The translations under genes were made by a program, and so were the position numbers. A stretch of DNA of 64,000 nt from assembly GCA_028641055.1 (NCBI GenBank), contig CM054062.1, positions 139,790,682 to 139,854,681 on the forward strand, written 5' to 3'. This stretch comes from Alopecurus myosuroides (Eukaryota; Streptophyta; Magnoliopsida; Poales; Poaceae). Under the pieces are notes generated by a model, which was given only the letters and a program-made list of their open reading frames with translations, made no database searches and had not been told where the DNA came from. Shown one piece after another: positions 46,697 to 58,355 of the stretch (position 1 is its first letter; every line of letters starts with the position of its first letter).

Positions 46697-46704
46697 TATA
46701 AATA
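46697..46704 (+). promoter_or_regulatory. TATA box of the T2 antisense gene
   Basis: TATAAATA in the context GGGCTATTATAAATAGACCC is a model plant TATA box. It lies 393 bases inside the LTR border on the strand opposite to T2. Transcription would start near 46730 in AACTCAACCCTAACGG. A non-coding first exon with no ATG follows, to the donor CTCCG|GTAAGC at 46963/46964. Confidence 0.7.
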
Positions 46705-47473
46705 GACCCCAAGGAGCAAACTCAACCCTAACGGCTCATTTCCCCCACTCCTCTTCTCCTCAAGCTCGAGTTCGCGGAGTGCCACCACGGAAGCCCTACG
46801 CACATCGCCGGAGCCCATCCGCCGTCGCTTGCGCTCCGCCACCGTGCAACCCACTCCAGCTCCCAAATCCACCACCAAGCCCCCGATTCGCCGGCCAGAA
46901 ATCGCGAAAGGGCATCAATCTTGCGCCATCTGTCTCCGCAAATCCCTACTTCAACCTCCTCCGGTAAGCTCTTGATATCCTCCAGCCCAACCTTGCAATC
47001 TCTTAGCTTTTCCTTAGATCAGATCTGAATCGAGTCGCCTGCGATTTCTCGGGCCCTGCCGAATTGACTTACTAGTGTTTACCATAACCATTCCCATAGA
47101 TAGGATGCGCAGCTTATCTTACTCCCCTACCACTAAGTATCATTAGATTGGCCTTAAATACAGAAATTGGATTTTCCATCTGGGCTCGGGCCACCAAAAA
47201 TTTCCGCCCTTGTTCTTATCATCCGGAAAATCTCACTTCTCCGGCTCACTTGCTGGTAATAGACATAAGGGTATCCTTCTACCTTCCCCAGACACTTACT
47301 TTACGGAAAAACTTCACAGCTTCCGTAACGACATGCGATACCCGGACAGATCGCACTTGACCCGGCAAGGCAATACCCGGATCATTTTTAAGTTACCGGT
47401 AACTGACTATTCATTAATTTCCGAGTTTTCGCTTCTCACCTCCTTCCCTTTGATGTTTTAACAGGTCAACCCC

Positions 47474-50400
47474 ATGGCACCCAAGAGGCAGGGGAAACAG
47501 CCGGCTAAAACTAAATCCACTAACTCCATTTCAGCCAATTGGGGGAGATCCTCCGTTACCAAGGCCAAACTGGAGGAGTTGGTCGAGCTTGGAATCCTTC
47601 CTCCTCAGGAATCTATCCACTGGAGAGTTCCAGGCAACGAAACCCGGCCTTCTCCAGCAACGGATGAGGTAATATGTTTCGTCGAACACGTGACCCGAGG
47701 CTTCAGGCCCCCGGGTCACCCTTTCTTTCGTGACGTCCTAGATCACTACAACCTCCGTATTTTCGATATAGGCCCAAACTCCGTTCTGAACATCACCCAC
47801 TTTATCGTTCTTTCCGAGTCTTACTTGTGCACTCCGCCAAGTCTGGCTCTCTTTGTTGAACTCTTTCAGTGCAAGCCGTGCCGCGAAAGCGGTGACGGCG
47901 CACTTCTTACTTGCGGCGGGGTTTCTATCCAGCGCCGCAAGAATTCCTTGATGCCTCCCCTCACTCTCAATTCTCATGTAAAGCACTGGCAGCTCTCATA
48001 CTTCTACTGCCAGGACACCTCCCCACCCGGCGAGAAGAAGTTGCCGGGTTACTCGGAGGGTCAGCTTGACATTTCCGAGTCTTTCAATGCCTTCGCCTCT
48101 GACTCGGACAGGGAGGCGATCTTGCCTTCGTTGGCTAAGATCTCCATCTTATCAGCCCGAGGCCTCATCGGGCTAAACTTGGTGAAGACCTGGGTTAACT
48201 TCCGCACCCAGCCCAACTCCATTCGTGAGAAGCTGATGTGTGAATATTTGGGTCAAACCACGGACCCGATCCGATACTCTGCCAGCACCTTTGCCCCTAA
48301 TGACATGAACAAAACGATCAAGGGTTTTCTAACAGAGAAGCTCGAGGTAATCCGGAACATAGCCGGGTTAGAACCTTTTACACTCGAGAACCCCGCCTCC
48401 GCTGTAAGCTTTCTACCTCTTGATTTTGGATTTTAACAAGCTTACCTTTATCCGCTTTTCATGACTCAACATTAACCATTACCCTGGCATTTTCACCTCA
48501 GGCCGATAATGAGTTTTGGGCAATCGATACTCCTCCCCATTCTGGAGACGCGGAGGATGAAGATGACGCCGTTAATTCGGACGAAGGTGCATACTTAACC
48601 CCCTTGCACACATTATATCCTGTCTCCTCTTTTTCCTTATGCTATATCTTCAATACCTTTCAGAACGAGAGGACCAAGACGAGGAAGAAGAGACAGATGG
48701 CTGGGAAGAGTCCGCCAGCGAGGAGGACGAGCCGGAGCCGGCCACCAAAGCTGGATCCAAAAGGAAATCCCAGAGGATCGCCCTCCAGGTTTTTATTTCG
48801 TTCCCTTGCACTTTAATTTTTGTTCCCATGACGTCATTTCGGGGCTAACCCCACCTTCACCCCTTTTGATCATAAATGAAGGAGCCACCCGCGACTAGGC
48901 GCCGAGTAACCCGGAACCATCCAGGCAACGAGGGCCTTAACCCGGGCACTTCCTCGCCCCCGGCTCGACACTCTGGTATTTATATCGTAAATAAAAACCC
49001 TTTCCGGACATTCCTTTGCAACATAATCTCAAACCTTGCTTGGCATTTTTCAGTATCTTCCGGATCTAGCAGCGGCTTTCCTTCGGATTTCCCGGTGAAC
49101 ACCGGGTAAGCGCCTTTTCTTGACATTATACCGAGCTTTTATCGCCTTTTTTCATAACCAAAGATTAATTGTGCCTTCACACCTTCTTCAGAGCCACGGT
49201 TGTTACTAGCGACCAGGAGGACACTGAGGTTAAGGTCCGGGTCGAGAACGAGCCGGCTGATGATGCCTTCACCACAACTGGCGACGAGCCAGCGTCGCCA
49301 CCGGAGCCAGCTAGGCATGACGCCGGGTATCCAATCGCTTCGCACGCAGGCGAGAAGGAGAAGGGAGCAGCTTCGAGCGCGGGAGGGGGACCAGACTCCG
49401 ACATTCGGATGACCCGGGTGCCACCTCCTGTTACAAGAAAAGCTCCTTTTCCCACTTTCCAGGTACCCGAGTCATCTAACTCGGATAACGCTGATTTTAA
49501 CCAGCTAATGAGCGCTCTTCTCGCCATGAAAGCTTCGGAAGGAAATATCCTAGAGCGTATGGCTGCAGCACATCAGGTAATCTTATTTGACACTTCTTAC
49601 TATACATCCAGTCCCCAAGTTCCGAGCATAATTTTCTGTAATTATTCTCGGTACTTCGCATAATAATTTTCTGTAATTATTTTCTCAGAAGGAAATATTC
49701 TCGCGATATCCGACTTACAGTTGCACTCATTCTTTGCAGGCGGAGATAACTCAGTCGGATGAAACATTACTTAAAACTGAGCAGCTCTTGCTTGCGGAAA
49801 CAAAGCGCAGGGAAACCCTTGAAGCGGAGATAAAGACTTTGAAAAAAGATGTCTCCAAATACAAGAACAAATACAATGCTGCCCAATCCTCGCTGAATAA
49901 CCTGTCGACTCAAATTACGGACACTTACCGTATCTTGCTAAGTAAGTTTGCTATTTGCGATTAACTTGCGTATCTCTATCTTGCCGCTGTAATAACCAAT
50001 ATTACTGATATGCTTTTGTGTGTTTCGATTGCAGGTGCTAACCTTGCTGCTCCGGAGGAGAACACCGTTACTCAGGCTAAAACTCTGAAGACTGTGCTCC
50101 GGGCGTTTTTTGCCGGCACGAAACTTTTGCTGGATGCTATAAAGTGGCCTTCGGAGGTATACCCGGGCGAAGAAAATCTCATGCAGGCCTTGTCCACAGC
50201 GCCTGGATGGATTGAAATATTGAAGCGTTCGTCTTGCCGGATTGGGATGACCCGGGCTTTGACGCTGGCGAAGGCTTATTTTCCTAAGCTTGACCCGGCC
50301 AAGGTAGTATTCGGGTTCCCGGAATTCAAGGCTGACGGGTCTAAGTTTAAACCCCAGGACTTCAAAGCTATACAATCTTCGGTACGTCACTCGGCCACAA

Positions 50401-50702
50401 CTTTGGCAGATAAAATGGATCTAAACACAATTATGAGCTCATATGACTCTGAGGGCAAGGTTATTCTGGTGGAGGCACCCCCTCCTTTTGATATGCTGGA
50501 AAAGTGGTCGACTGACCTGGCCAGGAGGAAAGAAGAGGCTGCGAAGAGAGAGACCGAACTAGGCGTAAAGCCGTCTACCTCAACACCAGCCGTTCCTCCG
50601 CCTGTCCGTCCTGACGTGAAGAGTCCGAGTAAAACTGCTGGCAAAGCCAAGGACCAAGTCCAAGACGAAGACCCGGAGAACCACTCCCGGGATGCCGAGT
50701 AG
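47474..50702 (+). CDS. Spliced antisense gene of T2, 846 aa, PF04195-type domain
   Basis: Coding exons 47474-48403, 48502-48586, 48664-48788, 48882-48975, 49054-49105, 49192-49576, 49740-49941 and 50035-50702 are joined by GT-AG introns of 77-163 bases. A further 501-base intron (46964-47464) lies in the 5' UTR. All phases fit and the sum is 2541 bases, 846 codons plus TAG. Residues 1-14 are basic (PKRQGKQPAKTK, possible nuclear signal). Residues about 30-250 match the plant 'putative gypsy type transposon' family: LEELVELGILPPQESIHWR, GPNSVLNITHF, GGVSIQRRK, WQLSYFYCQDTSP. Acidic linkers follow (311-380), then a Ser/Pro-rich part, a coiled coil (about 560-620, exon 8) and a C-terminal domain. 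I infer a nuclear accessory protein; its activity is unknown. The single-exon reading (ending 48436) would run into intron 2. Confidence 0.85.
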
Positions 50703-51988
50703 GATGATACCTAGTGTTTTGCGTTTCTCGAGACTGATATGATGTTTAGCGATGCGCCTGTGCAACATTGATACTGATATTATGACTTTGCGCTTGTTAA
50801 CTTGTGATAACTCTTTGCCTCTCCCGGCTTTTGATAATCTCGATCCTTGTGTTAAATGTAAGCTTATTCTCGATACTTTGAACTCTTGCTTTTGATTCCC
50901 TTTTGAGACTCGGCTAACCGAGTATCATAGGTTTTGATAGACGGACTTTTCTTTAAGTCCCCAAGACTCGGAAACTAAGGTTTACGAGCTTTAGTAGTTA
51001 AGCAGTTTGTTTCTGTCTCGAAGTCCCCAGTCCCCATGACCCAAAGTGCGAGCTAGGGGGGCGTGGCCTTTCTCAGATGACAAACTGCTCTTTACCAGGC
51101 TGAAAACCGATAGCTATTCACATAAATACTGAAGTCATGCTTAATACTTGTTGAGTTTCCGGCTATTTGAGCCTTATACTCTGCATGGACTTGTGGTTTA
51201 GATGACCCTTTTGATTATCTTGTACTGTAAGCCGGCTTTCGCGTGGATACCATGCTGTTTCATCTATACGAAAAACAGGGTCAAGCAAGTCCCATTGGGC
51301 TGCATAGTTTGATTGTAATCGTAAGTGAACAGATCATGCCACTTTAGCGCGAGTCACATCGAGCTTAAGTAAGAATAATCAAGAAATTTGGCTCCTTTGT
51401 CCGGTTATAAGATTGCAGCCGTACCCGTTTTTTCGAGTAATCAGCCCTCATAACTCATAGGCATCGAGGCCGGGTCTCCGGGTTTGTGATTACTTATTTA
51501 AGCACACCAATCCCCGAAGACCTATATGCACGTGACGTATTTCGATGATATTGGCGTATTGATAATAACAAGCATTACTTACTTGTAACTGAAGCAAAGG
51601 CCATGATAGGACGCGAGACCATCTTCTTTTATTGATAAAAATTTCTTTTTTGAATCAGCAGGCCGCCTCATTTAAAACCTTCCAGTCCCCTTAGGTACCC
51701 TGGGTAGGAAAAGAGTGCGTATGAAACCTGCCGTCCATTACACTGCTTTAGTTGTTCTCGAGAGTCGGCCTCGCGTTGGTACGGCCGATGCACATTCTCC
51801 ACTTGCTATGCCCTTTCATAATGAGTACCGGATTTGCTAGCCAATCCGGGTATATCGTCCTTGAAACGTGATCAGCTGCGGATGGCGGTACGTCTTCTTC
51901 TTCCCTGCTAGGAGTTTTGAAAGTATCGCTCCTGATGAAGCCTACCATCTTAGGGTTTTGTTCTGCCCTAACTTTTGCTTTGTCCCCC
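50703..51988. other. T2 internal sequence without coding capacity
   Basis: This 1.29-kb stretch lies between the ends of the antisense gene and of the minus-strand Gag-protease frame. It probably holds the 3' UTR of the antisense gene (50703 to about 50880, with TTGATACTGATATTATGAC). No ORF of note is seen. Confidence 0.6.
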
Positions 51989-52789
51989 TCAGGAGTTGGC
52001 TTTTTTGACGTTGTCCTCTCTTCTAGGTCTACCTGAGAACGGTAATGTTTGAGCTCTTCCTTCCTGCAGGCTTGCTACTTCCAATGTAATTTTTCCTTCG
52101 GGGCGTGTCGAATGACCCGGCACGATTCCATGAAAAACCGTCGAACTTTTCTGTAGCTGAGATTCTTTGAGGTTCATGCGCAAGAAGGTTTCCCAATATA
52201 GGATGTTGATGCTGCTCCCTCCGTCCATCAATACCTTTCTCAATTCGTAACCATTGACCTGTGGCGAGACTACTAATGCCAGGGTTCCGGGACGCTCTAT
52301 TCCTTCCGGATGATCCCTCCTGCTCCACGTTACCTCTTGCTCTGCCCATCTCAAGTATCCCGGAGTGGCCGAGGAAACTGAATCCACTGTCTGTTTTAAC
52401 GCCTTTTTGTCCCTGTTGGAAGTCCCTGTAACATGCACATGATATTGTCCTTTTAAATTGAGCGTACGTACCATACCGATGAAGATGCTGATTTGGCCAA
52501 TCGACACCGTGGATCCGGATTCGAGGTGATCCGGTTCCAACTCCCACCCGGAATTGTCCACTATCTTTTCTCCTTCGTCATTGGAATAGATCTCGCCGAC
52601 GACAAAGTGCTTCATGTTCTTCCGAGCTTCTCCCGTGATGTAAACACCTTTGGACGCAGGCCCCACGGTGGGCGCCAACTGTCGTGGGATAATCACGGCA
52701 GATGTTACCGGGGGTAACTGATCTTGGGGCAAGTCGACACAGGTATTTGGGAGAGGGTTTAGCTCGAAGGAAGACATGGCGGAAAGCAA
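51989..52789 (-). CDS. Deleted Gag-protease frame of T2, 266 aa
   Basis: An open frame that starts inside the 5' LTR (MLSAMSSFELNPLPN), runs through the primer-binding site as RQLAPTVGP, continues with a Gag N-terminal part (VSIGQISIFIGMV, like IGSTNVFIGLT in T1), then jumps to the region before protease (WSRRDHPEGIERPGTLALVV) and the protease with VLMDGGSSINILY and FHGIVPGHST. The capsid core and zinc knuckle are missing and the protease is cut short before its second half (frame ends VKKANS). An internal deletion that kept the frame open explains this. It may give a small Gag-like protein or be only a relic. Confidence 0.75.
   Translation of the reverse strand: MLSAMSSFELNPLPNTCVDLPQDQLPPVTSAVIIPRQLAPTVGPASKGVYITGEARKNMKHFVVGEIYSNDEGEKIVDNSGWELEPDHLESGSTVSIGQISIFIGMVRTLNLKGQYHVHVTGTSNRDKKALKQTVDSVSSATPGYLRWAEQEVTWSRRDHPEGIERPGTLALVVSPQVNGYELRKVLMDGGSSINILYWETFLRMNLKESQLQKSSTVFHGIVPGHSTRPEGKITLEVASLQEGRAQTLPFSGRPRREDNVKKANS
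52660..52679 (-). other. Primer-binding site of T2
   Basis: On the minus strand directly after the 5' LTR: GTTGGCGCCCACCGTGGGGC, nearly the same as the T1 site. It is the usual binding site of plant Tat elements and sets the orientation of T2. Confidence 0.85.
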
Positions 52790-53134
52790 TCTAAGAACCG
52801 GAAAATAACTCGCCGGATCTCAATATGAATTATGCTGGATACTCGATAACAGGTGTTACAACTATGACTTGAATCTCTGGCAAACTAAACCTAGGGGCCG
52901 GTTTATAAAGCACCCGTACACCCCTAACTTGCCCTTCAAGGCACATCTTGAGTCCTACTCGAACTCCACATGCAAACCCTGACTTTCCTTATCGCAGCCC
53001 ACAATCCGGGTTACGAATCCCACAAGCCTTTGGGCCTTCCGGTAATCTCTTTACCCCTAGCCGGATATCGCTCAGCACACCTCGGGCCGGATTATATCTT
53101 GAAGTGGGCCTACCGGGTTACTATCCCCCCATCA
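52680..53134 (-). repeat. 5' LTR of T2
   Basis: 455 bp, read base by base as identical to 45850-46304 (constant offset 6830). AGATG follows at 53135-53139. Confidence 0.95.
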
Positions 53135-56100
53135 AGATGCGAATCGAATCAAGTTGAGGGGGGCGCCCATACTCGCTTCCCACATGCGGTTAGTGCGCTC
53201 ATCATGGATCAGTAGACAAGACCCTTTTCCTAATTAGGGTCGACACTAGCAGGCTTCAAAACCACGCCGGGCCTCCTGCCGGTGCCTTATCATCAAATTA
53301 TTATTACCCAAAAGATTAACATGTTGTTGGTTGAATTGAAACCCAGCTATCAACTAAACAGGTGATACGAAAGGAACAACAAGACTTGAGCGCAAACAAC
53401 ACTAAGCATGCAACTACGACACGAGGGCCAACAAGGTAAACAATCAACAGTTAATAGGAAGTGGAAGGAAAAGTCTATATCAGGGCTGCAAGGTAAACAT
53501 ATGATAGGATCGGGACACAAGCATCGTATCAATAGGCTAGAATAAGAACAACGGAAAGAATCGGTAACAAGTGATGAAAGGCAGCCGTTTGGCAGCAAGT
53601 GAGTATACTTGCCTGAGATCCAGCAAGTAGAGGTACATCCACAGAACTTGTCGTTGCTCACATCATCTCAACGTCCTATCCGGGAAGAAGCAACGAACCT
53701 CGAACAAACACCGGATGCAACCATTACTACTACGGCAAAAGATCCAGCATGATCTAGATATGGATGCATGACAAGTTTAAAGATGCATAGAAATAAACTA
53801 GTTGACATGATAAACAGGTTTAAATGGACCCATATGCAATTTGAGTTGCATATGAAAAGCCCATGAATTATGGTTGAAACAATTGTTTTCCAAATAATCA
53901 TCAGGTGAAAGTGGTTTAGTATGATGCATGGATGAGGGAAACAACAAAATAACAACAATAGAACCAATTGGAAATAAGGTTTACCAATTTTGAAATTCAC
54001 TTATTAAGTTTTGGAATTTTTGGTTACTTAAAGGTGTCACACAAGCTTTTGTTGTTTTCATCAAGTTAAATTGTGCAAAACAGCTAACAAAGTTCATATT
54101 TGATTAGAACACCAAATTTTAGGTGGATTACATGTTTCAAATATTGAAAAAGGAATTACAATGATTTAATTATGAATTAAACAAGGTTAAACAAGTTTTA
54201 ATTGAATTTAATTCAAGTGTGAATATTATTTGAATTTTATTTGTTCAAAACACAAATTCAAATTCATATTTGAAAAGGTTATGTTTTTCTGGTTTGAAAA
54301 CATATTTTATTTGTTGGAAAACAATTTCAAATGATTTAGTTAAGCATATTCCCAATTTAAATGCATTAATTAATAAATGAAACAATTATCCAATTTAAAT
54401 GTGGCAAACCAGAAAACAAAGTTGATATTCAAGTGTGGCATGTGATTTTGGATGAAATTCATGTTTTGGGTATTTAATTTGGAGCAAACATTTGAAAGTT
54501 ATTAATTATGCCATTTAATTGGTCATGTTTAAGGATTATTAAATAACATTAATTTTAATTGCCCAAATTGCAAAACAAAGTTGATAACCAGAAAGTACAT
54601 TGAATTTGGACTGAAAAACATATTTTATTTGTTTTATTTGAATTAATTATGAATTAATTATGGAATTAACCAAATTTGAGATGAATTGTTTAAATTTGAA
54701 ATTTGGATGTATTTGAAATAATCAAAACAGAAAACAAAAAGCATATTTGAAAAGTTCATGAAATTTTGTTTGGGATACATATAAAATTTGTGTCATTTGG
54801 GTTTGTGGTTTGAAAGTTGTGAGCATTTGAAGTTTTTGGTTTTATTTGCAAGAGACAGGGACTTGACCGTGATGAAAACAGAGAAAGGGAGGGCTTAGGT
54901 GCAAAAGGTAGAAAGGCAGGGGCCTCGGTGCAAAGATCCGGATCCAGATCTGGATCTGGTCCTTTTCTCACCGGGCTGCAGCCAGCCCCTACGGCTGACG
55001 CGCGGGCCCGAGGGCCACGCAGCGCTGACTGGCGCGGGTGTGCAGTGCGTGGCATTAGGGAGTATGACGGGTGGGGCCTGGGCGCGCGGAGAAGAGCAAA
55101 AAAGTGGGGGGCTTTCGCCTTCCCCAGGGTTCGAACCCGTAACCTGAAGCGAGCGCGCAAGGAACGGCACCAGTGCGATGCGCTGAATTCGTTGTCAGGT
55201 AAGGGGGACTAACGAAGGAAGTACTGTACTTGGCAATTTTAACTGAACTTCGACAGCGCAAACTGAAACTGACGGGAACAGCAGCGACGCGGCGGTGATC
55301 ACCGCGGTGCGGCCCGATGGCTCGCACCCAGAGCAAGGCAGGGGAGGAAGGAGCGGTACGGTGGGGGTGAGGCTCACCTCGAGGGGGGCCTGAGAGGTGG
55401 AAGAGGACGGAGGACGACGTGCCGCTGCCGGAGACGTTGGAGGCGCGCTCGGTGGCCGGCGGACGTCGAGGAAGCCCTTGACGCATCCACAGCCTCCACG
55501 GATCCGGCTCCAGCTCCTTGGGCTCCACGTAGGCGTAGACGAGCTCCTGGCGAAGGGGGCGGACTCGATGCCTTGTGCACCACCGTGGCACCGAGCTCGA
55601 CTCCTTGCTGCCATGGCGTGGCAGAGCGTGCTCGGGCAGATGTGCTTCCAGGGGACAGGGAGAGCAGCACGTTGCGGCGAGGTAGGGAATCGGAGGAGTA
55701 GGCCTCCGGCCACATCCTAGACATGGAGGAAGGTGCCTAGGTGGTCCACAGCGGCGGCGCCATGGGAGGGCAACGGTGGTGGTGCATCGGTTGGTCACCG
55801 AGGACAGAACCCGAGAGGGAAAACTTGGCGGCGGAGGGTAACGGAAGAGGGGTAGGGGATAGGGCGAGCATGGCTAGGGGGTAGGTTATATGGGGGGGCC
55901 GAGCTCGTACGGCTAGCATCGGGTGGAGGTGGAGGTTGATCAGAGGGAGGAGATGGAGTCGTACAGGGGGGAAGGAAGACCACAACAGAAGGGTATGGGC
56001 CAGAAGAAAAAAAGAAATGGGCTTGGGGGGGAAAGAGGATGGGGTGGGCTGCTTTCCTCTCCTTTGGATTTCTTTTCCCTTTTTTTTGTAAAGGTTAAAA

Positions 56101-57529
56101 GAGGAATAGAGGGTTAGAAAAGGAATAGGGTTTTTTTCTTTTTATGGATTATTTGTGTTAATTTTCAAAACAGAAACTTAAAACAATGTGAACATTATTT
56201 CACAAGTTTGTAATTTTAATTTGAATTAAAGTTTTTAGTTGAATTTTCCCAATAGAGTTTGGGGTTTTGATTTTGATAATTAAATTTTATTAAGTTGCAA
56301 AACAATGAGTGAAAGCAAGGTTGTTTTTGATTTCCAAAATTGGGAATATTAGTTTGATTTTAAATGGTTAGTTGAATTTCAAATAAGGTTTGATTTGGGG
56401 AATTGTGGAAATAAACAAATGTTATTTAATAAGTTCAATCAATTATACAAACATTATTGAATTTAAGTTGTTGGCCAAATTGTAATATTTAAACCCATAT
56501 TGAAATCTGATAAGTAGGATTGATTTGATTTGGATTTGGTTATTTGAATTTACCATTAGGGTTTTAATAACAGGGAAAATTTTATTAACAAGCAATTTGA
56601 TTAAAACAACTTCAAACTATTGAAAAACAAATGAGTGGTTTAGTTTGCAATTTTGGAATTGGAAATTTTGAGCAAGGTGTGAAAGTTTAATTTGGTTTGA
56701 GTTTTTTCCAGTTGTCTTGAAAACAGAATGCAATGATCATGTGATGCATGTGATGCAAGCAAAAGAAAACAAACAACTTTCTATTAGGGTAACACCCCAG
56801 GTGTTACAGGAATCCCCAAGCTTAGACGCTTGAGTCTTATTGGAATTTGCTGGGATGTACCACCGGGGAATCCCCAAGCTTAGGCTTTTCACTCTTCTTG
56901 ATCACGCCATATCATACTCTTCTCTTGACCCTTGAAAACTTCCTTGACACCAAACTTCTCACAATCTTCATTAGCAGCGTTAGTGCAATCGAAATAATAA
57001 ATTCACATGGTTAAGTTTAAACACAAGCCTAAAACTCAAAAACACATTAGCTACTGTCACAACTTCTTTTAAAACTCTTTTTATCAAAAGAACACCAAAA
57101 GAAAGAGATTAAGATGCAAATGCAATTATTGGCAGAAATCTGTCAAAACGGGACAGCAGGTAAAGATGCTTTTTTTAGAAAATCTTCTGTTTCTAAATTC
57201 AAAAGGTGGCAACTAAGAAAAGTTGCGTATAGAGCCCAGGATTACGCACAAAAAAACTCAGTTCATTTTGAATTTTCTGTAATTTTATACGGAGTTAAGA
57301 GTGGACAACAGAAATTTGTTTCCTGCAAAGAAATCCGAAATATAGCCTCAACTTTCCACTAGAGGCTTTACTTGGCTCAACAAAAACACAAAAGGAAAGA
57401 TACAACGGGGTTTCTAAGGAAATAGACAACACCCTCGTGAAAAGAAAACAAAAGAAAACGAAGGAAAACGGGTTGAAAACGGAGAAATAAACCGGGTTGT
57501 CTCCCGGTAGCGCTTTTCTTTAACGCCTT

Positions 57530-58158
57530 TCAGCTAGGCATAGAAAACAACTCAAGTATTTTCAAGTGAAGAAGCATCAAAATAAGCTTAGAAATATCCT
57601 CAATAATAAATTGTATTTCATCTATAGAAGTTTCAGATGTCCCTTTATCAGCACTTTTAGGCACACTACTTTCATCAAATGGGTTTGTAGGAACAATCCA
57701 ATCAAAATTATTTTCTAGAGCTTCATGCATTCCTACCAATTTAAAGGGTATTGGTATTTTAAATTCCTTATCATTGGCTTTACCCGGTGTGCTATTAACA
57801 TCTACACATGAGCCTGACATCTCAAATCCGTTAAAAACTTTTCTAGCCTCAATGGCAACATCACCAAATTCTTCAAACAAAGTTTCTAGAAAAAACTCTC
57901 TTTTTTCGCTATCCTTAATGTTATCAAGGTTGAGGAACATTTGTTGTATTATGGGATTAAGGTTGACAACCTACCTTCCAGCATACGAACTAGAGATGCT
58001 GCGGAGGTCTCATAATCTGGAGCAAGTTCAGCTAAGGATCTATCCTCATATTCTTTGTGCTTACTAACATAATTAAAGAACTCTCCAATAATATCTTTCC
58101 CAATTATATCACCGCTACCTATTGGTACATCTTTCAAGGTAAACTTGGGTATAATCAT
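57530..58158 (-). pseudogene. Unknown ORF of element B with one frameshift
   Basis: The first frame, 58158-57949, starts MIIPKFTLKDVPIGSGDIIG and stops after GRLSTLIP. In the next frame the sequence goes on from about 57965 as NPIIQQMFLNLDNIKDSEKR and reaches 57530, so one small indel splits a protein of about 205 residues. The parts are well composed (SLAELAPDYETSAASLVRML, FFLETLFEEFGDVAIEARKV). I know no function; similar frames are common in Triticeae repeats (from memory). It holds the position that Gag holds in element A, about 170 bases after the primer-binding site. Confidence 0.65.
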
Positions 58159-58325
58159 GATTAGAGATTAAACTAAGAGCAGAAAAGCAAAAATAACAGC
58201 TATAAAGTAAACATTTTTTGTGTGTTTTTGATATAAAGAAGCAAAACAAGACAAAAATAAAAACAAGACAGTGAACAAAATAAAGAGGTTGAGAGTGAGA
58301 CACTCCCCTTGCCAGAAGACTTCTT

Positions 58326-58345
58326 TCTCCCCGGCAACGGCGCCA
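58326..58345 (-). other. Primer-binding site of element B
   Basis: On the minus strand TGGCGCCGTTGCCGGGGAGA, the same as in element A, about 10 bases from the LTR end at 58356. Confidence 0.85.
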
Positions 58346-58355
58346 AAAATTTCCT

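Larger units (their letters stand above)
45850..53134 (-). mobile_element. Young Tat-type element T2 with an antisense gene
   Basis: 7285 bp with two 455-bp LTRs (45850-46304 and 52680-53134) that I read as identical, flanked by AGATG at 45845-45849 and 53135-53139. The primer-binding site beside the right LTR puts the element on the minus strand. It has no RT, RNase H or integrase and only a deleted Gag-protease frame, so it depends on another Tat element. About 4 kb of its internal part is a spliced gene on the opposite strand. The layout recalls maize/teosinte Grande with its antisense gene 23 (from memory). Confidence 0.92.
44729..56808 (-). mobile_element. Long solo LTR related to G1, holding T2
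   Basis: On the minus strand it starts TGTAACACCTGGGGTGTTAC and ends CCCGATCTCGGGGCGTCACA, flanked by GGAAT at 44724-44728 and 56809-56813. Without T2 it is about 4.79 kb. Its 45390-45849 part matches the G1 LTR around 8450-8900 on the other strand, and GC-rich leader, intron-like AT-rich part and small exon with a GC donor (near 53612-53676) occur in the same order. There is no internal region or second LTR, so it is a solo LTR. Confidence 0.9.

Noticed and set aside
47474..48436. Single-exon 320-aa gene
   Set aside because: The last ten codons run into an intron with a good GTAAGC donor; the spliced model keeps frame over seven further coding exons.
54756..55798. Long overlapping frames on both strands
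   Set aside because: GC-rich leader of the solo LTR 44729-56808; Pro/Arg/Ser-rich translations and no consistent frame in relatives.
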